Below are positions 48,356-61,110 of a stretch of DNA of 64,000 bases, piece after piece (position 1 is the stretch's first letter; each line of letters starts with the position of its first letter). The DNA lies in assembly GCF_028640845.1 (NCBI RefSeq), contig NC_080546.1, forward strand, positions 31,083,020-31,147,019. The letters run 5' to 3'. The notes under the pieces were generated by a model. The model was not told the origin of the DNA. It saw only the letters and a list, made by a program, of their open reading frames with translations, and did not search any database. The translations under genes were made by a program, and so were the position numbers. This DNA is from Ahaetulla prasina (taxonomy: Eukaryota; Chordata; Lepidosauria; Squamata; Colubridae).

Positions 48356-48892
48356 TACATGGATACACCCAGGAACACCTTTTGACACTACCAAACAAGC
48401 CTGAACAAAGAATGGCTACTTTAACAGTATAAAAAGAGGTCTTTCAGCAAACCACTTCTTTCAAGGATTTTGTTCAACTTATTTTGTAGAAAATAATTCA
48501 TTTTCCCATTGAAAACTTGTAAATTATTTGGATTGACCAATAGAGCAGTAACCTAACTGCATCCCCCATATAGTTCCCTGGCACTTTGAAAGTTGCTACC
48601 ATGACAACTCAGTCATCATTATGAGCCTTTAAGAAACATGTCCCAAGTCCCATTGCAGAAGAATCACAACAGTAAATATGTAGTGAGCAAATTTTATTTC
48701 CAGTATCTTTACCTGAAGAAACTGCTGCTTCAAAAGTGAAAAGGATTTTGAAAATATCCCAGAACTATTTAAATCAAAATTAACTGTGTTTTCTAAGTGT
48801 AAAGGACTTATATCTTTTTTATTTTACTGGCTAAAAGATAGCAGCAAATATAGTAATTATTAATTAACTCAAACTTGCAATATAATCTAGTT

Positions 48893-49079
48893 CAGTGATT
48901 CTCAACCGATGGTCTGCAGACCCTGGAGGACTGTGATGTTGTTACAGAGGGTCGCCGAAGGCTTGAAGAAATATTACAATTTAAATCTTGAGTTATGTCG
49001 TGGTGGTCTGTGGCCATGGTCCATGGCCACCAAAGGTATTTAAAGGGGTCCATGGTGAAGAAAAGGTTGAGAACCACTG
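48893..49079. mobile_element. hAT-type miniature element, 187 bp
   Basis: CAGTGATTCTCAACC and GGTTGAGAACCACTG are inverted; flanks ATCTAGTT (48885-48892) and ATCTAGCT (49080-49087) match in 7 of 8. Two inner blocks (GGTCTGCAGACC, CCATGGTCCATGG) are palindromic. Confidence 0.88.
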
Positions 49080-49428
49080 ATCTAGCTCATAATTAGAAAG
49101 TTGTTGGAAACTCATATCTGTTTAGTCTAATTGGGTTTAGGGAAGATGAAGTTGTAACTATATTTGCATTATTCAACTGATGCGCTGCTTTTACGAAGTA
49201 CATGGTATTAAAAGAAAATTGAAGGGAGGTTTCCTCAGATTGTAACATCTGAAGATTTCGAACATTTAGCCCCAAAATAGAAAGAACATAGTACAGCATA
49301 TTTTGCAGTGTATCTCATTCCAGCAAGCATTTGTATGGTGTTTGTTATGTTATTAGAAAGGGGCCCAATTATTCATTCACATGTACAGTACCAGTATGAT
49401 GAGAGCAATGCTTCCATGCTTCCACTAG

Positions 49429-49521
49429 GAGCTAGCAGAGGAATTAGGTGAGCTGGAGGTCAGCTCAGATGAGGAAGAGATGGTAACTACCAGGGTCGTT
49501 CGCCGCCGGGTAATTATTCAG
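49429..49521 (+). CDS. ANK3: ANK3 cassette exon W14 (31 codons)
   Basis: A 93-bp exon too short to stand out as an open frame. Acceptor CTTCCATGCTTCCACTAG, donor GTACAG. It reads ELAEELGELEVSSDEEEMVT, then TRVVRRRVIIQ. An equivalent sequence (ELEASSDEEAMVTTRVVRRR, from memory) occurs in mammalian ankyrin tails directly before the DDMPEIPPE block. It is in phase 0 at both ends, so inclusion or skipping leaves the frame intact. Confidence 0.85.
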
Positions 49522-50005
49522 GTACAGGAGTGTTGAACTATTGCACGTACCAGTGGCAACTATGCCCTGGTTATACCTCTAAAACCCACCCTTTTCCTAA
49601 AATCCTGTTCCTGAAACACCCCCTTGGCTGGCAATGCACTGATGAATTTGGCATGTTCCTGGGTAATGCATGTCAATTGATTAACATAAATATTTTTTTT
49701 TCCAATTTCATTTGGAAATTCAAGGAATGTAAATCCAAATGGTAGATATTTAATTTGCATTTTGAAAGAGACTATCTCTCTGAGAAGACAGTTTGATTTG
49801 CTGCTTCAGCACCACCTACTAGCCAAATTCTTTCTTGTTCCAAGTTTGCATGCTTTTAAAAAAGGATCTGTTTAATAGCATTGGAGCAATTTGCTTCAGT
49901 GCTTCTTGCCTAATTTATGTTGCCGTTTGAGCCAATTAACTTCTGTTATGCAGTTTATTTAAAATAGCCAGTTATTTTTTCTGAACTCTGTTCTTTGTTC
50001 AATAG

Positions 50006-50089
50006 GCTGATGATGTGCCTGAAATACCCCCAGAAGCTGTAACGGAGGAACAGTATGTGGATGAACGTGGCCATATTGTGGTGAAGAAG
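50006..50089 (+). CDS. ANK3: ANK3 exon W15: C-terminal tail
   Basis: An 84-bp, 28-codon exon in phase 0. Acceptor TTCTTTGTTCAATAG, donor GTATTC. Reads [20 protein letters not shown], then RGHIVVKK, a block conserved across vertebrate ankyrin-B and ankyrin-G tails. Confidence 0.92.
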
Positions 50090-50214
50090 GTATTCAACTG
50101 ATGGTTTATTAGGAGAATATAAAGAACATTTTAGTACATTAATTATATTTGATCCATTTCAAGGTTTCCAGAGTTAAATAGAGGTGCTTTAGGATACTTT
50201 AATACAGGTTGTCC

Positions 50215-50582
50215 TCAACTTACAACAGTTCATTTGGTGACCTTTTGAAGTTACATAACTGAAAAAAAGTAACTTATGACCATTTATCACATGACTGTTG
50301 GGTCACATGATCAAAATTCAAAAGCTTAACAACTGTCACGTACTTAGGATGATTGCAGTGTCCTGGGGCCATGTGATTACCTTTTGCGGCCTTCTAACAA
50401 ACAAAATCAATGGGGAAGCCAGATTCACTTAACAACTGTGTTACTAACTTAACAACTGCAGTGATTCACCTAACATCTGTGGCAAGAAAGGTTGTAAAAT
50501 GGGGCAAAACTCACTTAACAAATGTCTCACTTAGCAACAGAAATGTTGGGCTCAGTTCTGGTCTCCTGTTGAGGACTACCTG
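50215..50582. mobile_element. Tigger-like miniature element
   Basis: CAGGTTGTCCTCAACTTAC at the left and GTTGAGGACTACCTG at the right, with TA immediately outside on both sides as for Tc1/mariner-type insertion. Second copy at 47988-48355. It lies in the intron between W15 and W16. Confidence 0.8.
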
Positions 50583-50958
50583 TATATGTAACAAGAAAAT
50601 CTCTTAAGGAAAGTGAGGATTTAGACTCTATGCATTTCACACCACATGGGATAAAGGAAAACATTTGATCTCATGGAGCTGTGGCACAAAAATATTTATT
50701 CATTTTAGGAGAGAACATGTTAAAATTGTAAGGTATTTAATAATACATATCATGTGAGGGATGTATTAAAATTGCTTTGAAATAGTATTTTGAAGATCTG
50801 CTAGCAAAAATTGTGCCTCATGTCACCTGCTAATGAAATAGCAAGTCAAGGCTTAGTTGCGTATGCACATGAGAGAGAATGCTAGGTATTATGACTACCA
50901 TGGTTTAAAATTCAACTACATGCTAACCTAACTCTTGATGAACATGCCATCCTGCTAG

Positions 50959-51123
50959 GTCACTAGGAAAATCATCAGGCGATTCGTTTTACCAGATGGA
51001 ACAGAAAAAGAAGAAGTTGTGATGCAGGGAGAACCCCAAGATCCTGTTAGAGTGGAAGAGGGAGACAGTTACTCCAAAGTCATAAAGCGGGTGGTGTTGA
51101 AAAGTGAAAGTGAACAATCTGAG
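50959..51123 (+). CDS. ANK3: ANK3 exon W16: C-terminal tail
   Basis: A 165-bp, 55-codon exon in phase 0. Acceptor ATCCTGCTAG, donor GTTAGA (weaker than its neighbours). Reads [20 protein letters not shown], then [20 protein letters not shown] and [15 protein letters not shown]. The VTRKIIRR and VIKRVVLKS strings are typical of the ankyrin C-terminus. Confidence 0.92.
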
Positions 51124-51504
51124 GTTAGATTAATTTTTTTTTCTGCCACAGTTTATTTATTTGCAATGAATTTTTGAAATTGGCACTAGAATCACCCGTT
51201 ATAAATTATTCTGTTTATTACATTTAATTGTAAACTTGGTTTCATAAGGTTCACTTCACGTGTCTTGTTTAAACTCCCTTGGAAGATGGCTTATTCAATG
51301 AAGAATTGTAGTGCAATCCTTTAACAAGTCTAGCCCCCAACTTCATCATTTTCCAAGAAACGAATGAATCAGTAACGTTAGCGCAAACATTTCACAAGAA
51401 AGTAGCAAAATAATGTTTCGGGCATTATCTAATCAGCCAATAACTGTGATTCTGGAATAAGCAATTATTGACATATGCAATTATTCATGAAATCTCTTTC
51501 ACAG

Positions 51505-51687
51505 GTGACCTTTTCTGAGCCAAGTGTATTACCAAGTGCCTCAGAATTCCAAGCTGAACCTGTAGAAGGCCGCAAGGTCAGCAAAGTTATAAAAACTACC
51601 TTAGTGCATGGGGAGAGAATGGAGAAACATCATGGAGATTCTAGTTTAGCAGTGAATCTTCCATCAGCCAAAGATGACTTCGAAGAG
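51505..51687 (+). CDS. ANK3: ANK3 exon W17: C-terminal tail
   Basis: A 183-bp, 61-codon exon in phase 0. Acceptor AATCTCTTTCACAG, donor GTGAGA. Reads VTFSEPSVLPSASEFQAEPV, then EGRKVSKVIKTTLVHGERME and KHHGDSSLAVNLPSAKDDFEE. The pattern VSKVIKTT...GERMEK is conserved in ankyrin-G. Confidence 0.93.
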
Positions 51688-52862
51688 GTGAGATAATTGT
51701 ATGGTTTTGGCAACACTGTTAGAACTGCAATAGTACTAAGAGCAGAAACACATATAGAAACATTAGAAATAGTTAACTGTAGTGAAGCATCGTTATAGAA
51801 ATGTATTCTTATTTTTTCCCCTGGTATGTTTAGAGAAACTCAACAGGTCACAAAGAACAATTTTTCCTTCTGAAAAAGTTCTGAGAGCATCATCTAATGG
51901 AACCCAGTGAGAGATTACTCTGAGTCTTAATTTTAGGTCTTATACAAAACTGTGAAAAGTTGTTTTGTGTGCTTTGATAATGCTTTAAGCAAAGCATTCA
52001 TTTGAAGCTGCTTTGAAAAGGAGTGCTGCCATCCGACTTCTAGACAACAAAGCAAAACTATCATATCCTTCATTCACTGTCACCCTTCAGGATATGCAGC
52101 ACCTTGAAGTAACTTCTGTATTGAGGTTGCCCATATTTATGCAGGCACAGGAGCCTTAGTTCAGTAGTTTCCTTCCAGTACCTGGAATTAAAAGGAAGTG
52201 GCACAGGAAGAGGCACATTAACAAGGCCATTTTCTACGTACTGAATCTGCTAGAAGAAGCAATTGAAATAAATGATAAAAGTACTTCAGAAAGACAGGTC
52301 ATGTCACCCACTCTTGGTAACTGGGGCCAATTTGAACAGAGAAATCCATTATTATACAGTGAATTTAGTTGGAACCTTTCAGAATTTTTTCTGAAATTTT
52401 TCCAGACATAAGGAGAATTGAAGTTTCCTCAGATTGGAAATATTGTACACCAGAAGCTTATGAATTAGTAAATATAAACTTTTTTCCAGATGCATTTGGA
52501 GCAAGATTGTAAACTCACCATATCCTATTTGATTAAAAACGTGGCTTGGTATTGGTTGAATAAATAGAATATCGATAATTTCTGTTCAGATGGGAGTGAT
52601 GTCAGCACATATTCTTTCTACCATATTTCCAGTTTAAACAAGAAGCTCCATTCTTAGATTGGATACATTTAAACATAGTGCGCAAGAACACAGTGGAAAG
52701 TACATAGTTGAGGACTTTAGGAAAGAAATCTCCAGTATAAATGTACTCTTAACAATATGACTCAATTTGCAAGGGGGGTCATTTTATTTATAACTCCAAA
52801 GAGTAGACTACTCAAGGTATAAGTAATATGATGTATGGCTACCCTATTTGAAATGTATATGT

Positions 52863-53272
52863 CAGTGATGACTAACCTTTTTGCCGTCATGTGCGAAAAA
52901 CGGGGAGTCGCACATATGCATGCCCGCACCCATAATTCAATGCCCTGCACCCCCGCACATGCGACCCCCTCTGCGCTTCCCCCGCTTTTGGCACATGACG
53001 GCAACAAGGTTATAGTGGGCCCGGTAGGCCTGTTTTTCGCCCTCCTCAGGCTCCACAGGCTTTCTTGGAGCCTGGGGAGGCCAAAAATGGCCTTCCCCAT
53101 CCCCTCAGAGGCCCTCTGGAGGCCAGAAACAGCCTATTTCCCGACTTCTGGTAGACCCAAAAATCAGCTAGCTGCGCATGCACACTGGAGCTGAGCTAGG
53201 GGAAAGTTTGTGTGCCCACAGATATGGTTCCGCGTGCCACCTGTGGCACACGCCATAGATTCACCATCATGG
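52863..53272. mobile_element. hAT-type miniature element, 410 bp
   Basis: Ends CAGTGATGACTAACC and ATTCACCATCATGG are imperfect inverted repeats; flanks GTATATGT (52855-52862) and GTATATGC (53273-53280). GC-rich inside; the open frames on both strands are artefacts. Confidence 0.78.
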
Positions 53273-53663
53273 GTATATGCGATTCCAAGGATAATCCTGG
53301 ATCAAATCACTTTTATTGTCTAAGAGGCTTCTTCCTAATGAACCAAATTCCATCTGTTAGTAAGACTGGAGTTCTTTCCACTCTCTCTGGGTTCCTTCAA
53401 AAAGAAAAGACTTATTTTTCATAAGAGCTCATTTGTCTCTGTCAGGAGTTCAGCATGAGAATTCTCAGTAAAAGTAGATTCTATTGTTTTGTCACACATT
53501 TCCAAATTCTTAGTAAATACAGAATTTGCAAATTATGCAATTAATACTTTTTTATATGTTTAACTATTTGTTTCATTGGTTGTTCTGATACTTTAGCAGG
53601 TTAATATAATTAAATTGTATTTGGGTCTTTTATGCTACAGTTATGCTTCCTGTTTTACTTTAG

Positions 53664-53755
53664 GCCCTGAATTACATAGGTAACAAAGTGAAAATGGAAG
53701 TCCCCCCATTAGTAGAGAAAGAGGTCATGAAAGAGGATGGGTCGCTTATTAAAAG
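53664..53755 (+). CDS. ANK3: ANK3 exon W18: C-terminal tail
   Basis: A 92-bp exon: 30 codons plus AG. Acceptor TGTTTTACTTTAG, donor GTTTGA (sub-optimal). Reads ALNYIGNKVKMEVPPLVEKE, then VMKEDGSLIK; the last two bases join G of the final exon to encode arginine. The open frame is too short to be obvious without the neighbouring exons. Confidence 0.9.
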
Positions 53756-54240
53756 GTTTGAGTTGGCATGACACTAGCCTGTGCAGTGACCAAAGATTTA
53801 ACAGACTAACTGTAATAGTATTTGAATAAATGTCAACTTACAGTCTCAGTGTCTTAAGCTTTACTTGGAAACTAACATAATGTGGAAGAGAGGAGACTCA
53901 ATTGATGGAACAAACAGTTGTTTGGGAAATAGCTAGATTATAATTTTGATTCTAAATTCTAAATGTAGAAAAAAATTGCATGACATGTTTTAAATAACGT
54001 TTTGGGGAAGTCAGAGTTTCATAAGGACAGGAAAAGATCTGGACAATTAATTAATTGAAATGTTTTGGCTCTAGATCCATATATCAAAAGACCCAAGTTT
54101 TGGAGGGGTGGGACTAAACAAAAGCCCCCAGTCAATGTCCATGCTACTGAAGCTAATTACCTGGGGCTAATTATAATTTCAATGCTATTACTATTGCTAT
54201 GTTCATAACCACAACTATATAGGCAGATTATATCCTATAC

Positions 54241-54388
54241 CAGGGGTCTCCAACCTTGGCAATTTTAAGACTTGTGGACTTCAACTCCCAGAATTCTTGG
54301 GATTGGCAGTTGAATTAGGATTGGCAGTTGATTGGGATTGGCAGCTGAAGTCCAGAAGTCTTAAAGTTGACAAAGTTGGAGACCCCTG
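54241..54388. mobile_element. hAT-type miniature element, 148 bp
   Basis: CAGGGGTCTCCAACCTT and AAGTTGGAGACCCCTG are inverted; 8-bp duplication TCCTATAC perfect (54233-54240 and 54389-54396). An inner stretch GGGATTGGCAGTTGA is repeated. Confidence 0.9.
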
Positions 54389-54398
54389 TCCTATACTG

Positions 54399-54691
54399 CA
54401 GTGGTTCCTTAGCACCAGGGACCGGTTTCATGGAAGATAGTTTTTCCATAGATGTGGGGAGAGTGAGAGAGAATGAGCGTACAACTTAAATCCCTCAGAT
54501 GCATAATTTACAAGTTACAGTTTTGCGCCCCTATGAGAATCTAATGCCTGATGGTCTGAGGTGCAGCTGAGGCAGTGCTTGGGGAGTTGCTGCAAATACA
54601 GATGAAGCTTCAGTCACTCACCTGCTGCTCACCTCCAACTGTTCAGCCCGGTTCCTAACAGGCCCCGGAATGACACCATTGGGAACCCCTG
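54399..54691. mobile_element. hAT-type miniature element, 293 bp
   Basis: Begins CAGTGGTTCCTTAGCACCAG and GGACCGGTTTCATGGAAG, ends GGGAACCCCTG; flanks CTATACTG (54391-54398) and CTATACTA (54692-54699). Its left target overlaps the right duplication of the preceding element. The motif resembles a hAT family shared among distant vertebrates. Confidence 0.82.
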
Positions 54692-56596
54692 CTATACTAT
54701 ATAAGAAATGTGTGTGTGGAGAGAATAACTTTCCCAATTCTGCTTATGCTGACTCCATCTGGTTACCATTGCTTTTTTGGCTTTATTTTTTGTTTAAAAG
54801 TATTTAATGAATGTTTTGTTTGTAATGGAGATCTATTGATTCAGAACCTAAATTTTATTGAAACAAAGAATATATTTGCTCTGGCAACATGAAGGGGAGT
54901 ATAATATTTGTAGATGATGATCTTAATTATCTTTTATACATGTTATACATATCCATTTTCTTCAAAATTTAAATTGCCTCTTAGATATTTGAGGACTGTG
55001 CTTCAGGCATAGTCAAAAAAGGTACTTCCTTCTAAACCAAATTCTTGGACAAGATAATCCATTGTTATGTTTTAATTAATTAATTGGTAGGACCTCAGCT
55101 CCCAAATCACTCTGGGAGATTTATATAATTAAAATATTAAAAATTATATTCTAACAATTTTAAAACTCTGCCAGCAACAAAGAAAGTCAAAATGAGGGGA
55201 AAAACCTATTATTCTTTCTGTTCCTTTCTTGATTTAACTGTTTGTCTACTTTTCTGCCAATAATTTGTAAAGCATGTAGAGCCAGTCCAATAATTGGCAA
55301 AAATTCCAGTTTCTCACTGTCACATTCTTTCTCCGATGTCAGAATTATTAAAATCAGATCTCAAAGGGAAATCTGATGCTGCATTTCCACCTTTGAAGTT
55401 AGAACATGTCTATTCTCCCCAAATAGATAATAAAATTATTTCCTCCCCATATTTTTTACCAGACAGATGTGTTGGGAATACAGCCCAAATTTCTGGGGAA
55501 GGATACGGTATTTATTGTTCTTTTTTTTAACTGACTTAGGAAGAAGAGGACAACAGATATGTTTTTTTATTGTTGTTGCAGTGTGGAATGCTGCTGATTA
55601 GACATCTAGCATGTTGCTCCTAATTTCCTCTTTCTACAAAGATTAATAAGCTCTCAGAGGTGTGAGTGTCTGTGCATATAATAGCACACACATTTCCTCA
55701 GCTATGGACCTTCCCTCTTGTGTGTGGATGGCACCATTTTAGCAATATAATGTGTATCATTCATGGGTTGAATATCAGAAACAGAAGGAACAATAAAAAG
55801 TTTTTAACAATGTATAAATAACAATAGTATGAGATTTTTTGGGTTATCAAATAGTTAAACAGCCTAGTTCATTTGTTTCTTGAGGCTTATGAACCTGATA
55901 TTCTTCTCCAAGAACTAAAAAGTCAGTGGAGACTACCTCTATACAGTGGGCTGTGGTTCTCAAGGAATATAACCCAAAGAAATATGCTGTCTTTTCCACT
56001 GAATAAATTATTTCTGTGATGTAATTTTGTGTATTCCCATCACTGCAGAAACCCTTACTTGAAGAGAAGTAGTAGTAAAAATATGTATACAATAGAGCTT
56101 ACTTCTCTTCACTTGTCTCAACGTGTAATACCGAATGGCAAACATATTTATTTATTGACTTGTATTCCATCTTCCTAGCAATGAGATTCATTTAAGTTAA
56201 ATATTGTAAGTATGGGCACGTATGACAAAAACCAGCAGGTTTGTATTGAGGAATATGAATGGTTATCCTATCATTTATCTTGTTAATGATTCCCTGTTGC
56301 AGGATTTTTATACAAAGATCAGTGTTGCTGGATTAGAACATATGAATGTAGGCACTGATATTACAAAGATACTGATGTTACAAAGCAATAATGTCTCTCA
56401 GAATAATTTTCCCACTATCAGGAAGGAAAAGAACTTAAGGCATATTTATTACTGAAAGTGTCTGACACAGTGTTTACATACAAGTTCAAACCATATCAAG
56501 GACAGTTTAAACTATCCCATTCTAACTCTACATAGCAATGTGAACTACTCACCTACTTAACTTTTGATCTTAGCAGGCTATAGCCTACACCGACAG

Positions 56597-56844
56597 CAGT
56601 GGGGAAATCCAAATTTTTTTACTACCGGTTCTGTCGGCATGGCTTGCTGGGCGTGGCTTGCTGGGCGTGGCAAGGGAAGGATACTGCAAAATCCCCATTC
56701 CTTCCCTACTCTGGGGCCAGCCAGAGATGGTATTTGCCAGTTCTCTAAACCACTCAAAATTTCCCCTACCAGTTCTCTGAACTGCTCAGAATTTCTGCTA
56801 CCAGTTCTCCAGAACCTGTCAGAACCTGCTGGATTTTACCCCTG
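56597..56844. mobile_element. hAT-type miniature element
   Basis: CAGTGGGGAAATCC and GGATTTTACCCCTG inverted; flanks ACCGACAG (56589-56596) and ACCCACAG (56845-56852) match in 7 of 8. Same family as 13868-14217. It lies about 370 bases before the last ANK3 exon. Confidence 0.8.
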
Positions 56845-57217
56845 ACCCACAGTCCCTTTAAGCAATCATTTCTGCCTGCCTGTGCAAGTTTATGTCACAC
56901 ACAAGAAATTTCTCAAGAAATTACAAGTTGCTGATATTTTAACAAATCTACCAGTTTAAACTGGATTGTAAATTTAGGCTTGCATTATATAGGTGCAGCA
57001 TAAGAAAGGAAATTATTTTTTAGAAAAATAGTTATTGATACTTTATATATAAATATTTAGCACTTTTCTTAGCTCTTTAAAGTCAAATGCAGTTACTGCC
57101 TTTTCACCTACAAGAGCTCAAAACTCATGCTAGAATTTAAAAATGAAAAATAGAATGCAATTTCCTTCTTAAAAAATCCTACAAATTCACTCATTGCCTC
57201 TCTTTGACTCCTTATAG

Positions 57218-57401
57218 GACAACAATGAGTAAAGCTAGTACACAGAAGAGGACTGTGGTTAAGGACCAGTATGGAAACCGGATTCATGTGGAGCTGCTGG
57301 AGGACACGCCAGACGCGCTACCCCAAGATGATCTTCAGCATGACCTTCAACAATTATTAAGGCATTTCTGCAAAGATGAGCAGAAGAAAGAGGCCAAATG
57401 A
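57218..57401 (+). CDS. ANK3: ANK3 last coding exon W19
   Basis: Acceptor GACTCCTTATAG. The 184-bp coding part reads RTTMSKASTQKRTVVKDQYG, then NRIHVELLEDTPDALPQDDL and QHDLQQLLRHFCKDEQKKEAK, ending at TGA. This is the normal ankyrin-G C-terminus. The 3' UTR follows without another splice signal being needed. Confidence 0.93.
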
Positions 57402-59490
57402 GATGCTGCTAAATCTCACCCTTAGACCACCACACATATCCATTAACTGTCCAGCTTTATCCAACTTTCTTTTATCATAGGTGTTATTATTTAACATAAT
57501 CATCAGGGAACATTGCTGTTTCTACTTTGAGCATATAGAGCAGGTTTTCCATTTCATTTTCTTTGTTTCTAAATATCTGTAAGCTAATTTGTGACCAAAG
57601 ATCACATCCTTCATTCTGGATGGTTTTATCTACTAAGTCATAGACTTTGTGTGCTCTCCTGACTATCTTGTCACCTTTGGCATTTTTATTGTTCTTTATT
57701 TTTGCACCAGATCTATAAACACATAAGTTTCTTCCACAGGCCTCTTGAAATGACAGTGTACATGTGTTTTTTAAAGGATATTATTAACTTCAAACTGTAA
57801 ATAGAGAAAATATGTGGATCCACAAGACGGAAAGAAAGAAGCACTGCCTATTGTGACTACTTTTAGCACCAGGACTATAAGGTTCGTTGAAGAATAATTC
57901 ATGTAATATTGCTAACACAATCCATTACAACTAGGACACGGATCTATCAAGAATGAAGCAAATCAATCCTCCTGTGTTCATAGGACTTCCAGTGTAATAA
58001 ATTACTTGACTAAAAAGAGTCAGAACAAAGCCTCAAATTTCAGCTGTTTCCCTTACAAGACAGTTGATTGCAGCCATTACTGCTTCTTTGCTTCCTGGGA
58101 AAGCCACCTCAAGATTTACTGAAGAAAAAATATACCCAGTTAGATATAACATGCTAGCCGCTGTATCTGTGGCACTTTTGCATACTGTATTTAAATCTTT
58201 TAGATCAGGGACATGAAATGGATGCATTCAATAGTTCTGATTTCTATACTGTTTTGATCACTCCTTTAACAAGCCACGCTGTCTTAGATGGGGCTGTCTC
58301 TGCTGGCCACTGCACTATAGACATTTTGAAGGAGGAAAAGAAACCATTGTTCCCTTTCAGGAAAAAAAATGATTTATCAAATTCTGTCAAGATTGTCTCT
58401 TAAATCTGGCACATGCATGTGGCGTTGGAATATAAAAACATGACCTGTCTATAATCATGCCAATTGCTTCTCATCCTTCCTAGCACTGAGCGAGCAGACA
58501 TTATTACCATTGTGTTTGAGGGTTTTCTCCGGAGTTTTATTTATAAGGAGACAGGAATCCACCACACATTTGTTTGGTTTATTTTTTTTCCTTGGCTATT
58601 TTATTTATAGTCCTTAACCACCTTTCAAGCATTATTCATGTAAATGTCTGCACTTTGATTTTCCAAGAAGGCATATATGACCCTGGAATTATTTTGTGGT
58701 CTGTACCTAATTCTAATAGTGGTCTGAAGCTCTGTAGCATTTTAACATATATATGTAATTAGATATATATATATAATATATATATATTATATGAAATGAT
58801 ATACATTTTGAGTCAGTTATTTGATAAACACAAAGCATATTCAGCAATGATGAGTCAGGTCCTCTAGGGCTGAATATTTTTCAAAACCCTGCTAGCCTTT
58901 GTTTCTTTAAACAAAACAATCCGACTCACTCAGTGCTCAGAATGCTGAAAATAAATGTTACAAGTGGCACCTCCTCATTAAGCAACAATGCCAAGAGAAA
59001 AGAAACATTTGAGGAGGTTTTGGTTTCCTGCGTAAAAAAACCACCTGACTCAGTGCCATGCAAGTTTGTTTGGTTGGCAAAGCAGGACACAAGCACTTAA
59101 TGACTGCCAAAATGAAAGGAGACCTAATTGCAGGACACACAATAGCTCATTTCTCATTGTCAAGAACATCACTGTTTAACCTTCAAGACTGGGTCTCTAC
59201 AAGAAATGCATTTCTGTTGTGTTATTTGCGGTGCAGATGATGTTCTGTGTAACAGCATAATGGCTATTCTCCTTTTTTCAGTTTTTAATTTTTGCTGTGT
59301 TATCAGAGAACTTGAATACTGTGAGAAGGTGATTTTAAGTTGATAAATCGGCATCTTGTTCCCATGGTGATAACACTTAACTGAATATATCTATGAGGGC
59401 ATGTATTAAAGATGTAAAACAAACAAACAAACAGCACTAACAATACATAGCTGCAATGTGTACAATGGCTGATTTAATTAAATAAAAATG
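57402..59490 (+). other. ANK3: ANK3 3' UTR (end not fixed)
   Basis: Sequence after the ankyrin-G stop is AT-rich, without a credible reading frame. Canonical AATAAA hexamers occur at 57996-58001, 58950-58955 and 59481-59486; each could end the mRNA and I cannot choose between them. A short TA-rich run lies at about 58745-58790. From 59490 to 64000 I see only scattered repeats. Confidence 0.6.
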
Positions 59491-60045
59491 TAAAAGTGTT
59501 AAATGTAGCAATGATAGTATCCTCTCTTTTTTGCAACTTAGAATCGGGAAATTATTTGGAAACTTTAATTGCAAAATCATAAAGTAGGCGGTCCATACTG
59601 TTATGATTAATTTTATACAGTGTTAATGTTTGACCTTCAAAGTCACAAAAGGCTTAAATAATGTAGGGTCATTTTCTTCTCTTCTGTCCATCTTAAATTT
59701 TCAAATCTGAGAAGAGAATTTTGTCTACATCCCAACAATGGCAAAGGCTCATTTGATGGGAACAAAGAAAAAATCCACCTCAGTATAGAATTTCCAAAAG
59801 AAGGTAACTTCTCAATACATCTTTTTTTAGAAAGACTTTCACTCTAAAGGCAAGATAATTATGTCGCCTGCTATCTCTGCCTGTTGTTATTAGGGGATTT
59901 TTCATTATTGGTTTTAGTTTGTTTTGTTATTCCTTTAAAATAACTTATAGAATAAAAATAAAGAGTAAAACTAATAATTTATTCTGTATGGTTGGACAAT
60001 CTGATGAAAGTTGTATATATAAAACACACATACATGTAATGACAT

Positions 60046-60385
60046 ACAGGTACACTTTGATTAGAGACCACAATTTGGATCAGCAGCTCATTGCCAAGTG
60101 ACATGGTCACTAAGTGAGATATGCCTGTGACTTGAAATTTTACTGCTGGCTTTTCCATTGCCTTTGCTTGTTGGAAGCTGGTTGTGAAGTGCACAGATGG
60201 TCATCACTTGACAGGACAGTGCGATGATGGTCATAGTGCACGCACCAGTTGCATTTCTATTATGTAGTTGTGAAAATACTGCAATGGTCGTAAATGCAAA
60301 GACTAGGTACAAAATTACTATTTCAGCATTGTTGCAATTTTTCTCACTAAACAAAGCAGTTGTTAAGCAAGTTGAACCTGTACAA
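60046..60385. repeat. Inverted-ended repeat, probably DNA-transposon derived
   Basis: ACAGGTACACTTTGATTAG at the left and TTAAGCAAGTTGAACCTGTAC at the right form degenerate inverted repeats. Family not recognised. Small open frames in it are chance. Confidence 0.5.
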
Positions 60386-61065
60386 TGTCACCCATAACTT
60401 TGTCTTTTTTAGCAGAACTCTGGATTTTTGCTGAAAGTCTTGCATACTTGCTGAAGCATTAGAGGCAACTGCTTGTCAGTTCTAAAGAAATACAACTTGA
60501 TAGCAGGTGCTAGGTTTGTCTGGATAGCTAAAATATACTAACACAGAATTCACATCCTTTGGGCTTGTTTGTCTATTCCTTATATTTTTATGTTTCAAAA
60601 AAACCCAGAGACATCAATATGTTTGGAATCCTTCTATGGAATTCTATGCACTATGGAATCCTTAAGATTTTAATCAAAATTTAAACCACATATAGTTGCC
60701 AATTGGAAATGGAATACTGAATGTGCTGTTTTCTAAGGGAAACCATTTGACTAAACTTCCTCATATCAATTGTTCTGTTTCAATCACATCACCTCAACAA
60801 AAATGCTAGGAAAGAACAGGCACACTGAAATAATTAAGTGTGAAGGAAATATGGCAAGGATTTTAAAAAATTCTATTCCAGGATACAGGAAAAGCAAGAT
60901 TGTTTTTACTAACAACAAAGATGAATAGCAAACAGGTAATGTGAGAAAAAAGCATTGCTTTGAATTTTCTCATGAGTTCATTATATTGAAATGCTATTAA
61001 ATATATTTCCTTATATTGAAATGGAATATATATATTTCTTTGTTTATATATTCAAATCCCTTCCT

Positions 61066-61110
61066 TCCCTCCCTCCCTTCCTTCCTTCCTTCCTTCCTTC
61101 CTTCCTTCAT
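61066..61110 (+). repeat. (CCTT)n microsatellite with SINE fragment after it
   Basis: CCTT/TTCC repeats, followed by a SINE-like block (61215-61330, CCCAAAGTCACCCAGCCAGC and CTAGACCAAACTGGC) and a LINE 3' fragment at about 61350-61440. Confidence 0.75.

Noticed and set aside
52762..53194. Open frames on both strands (112 and 119 codons)
   Set aside because: Both fall in a GC-rich hAT miniature element with target duplications.
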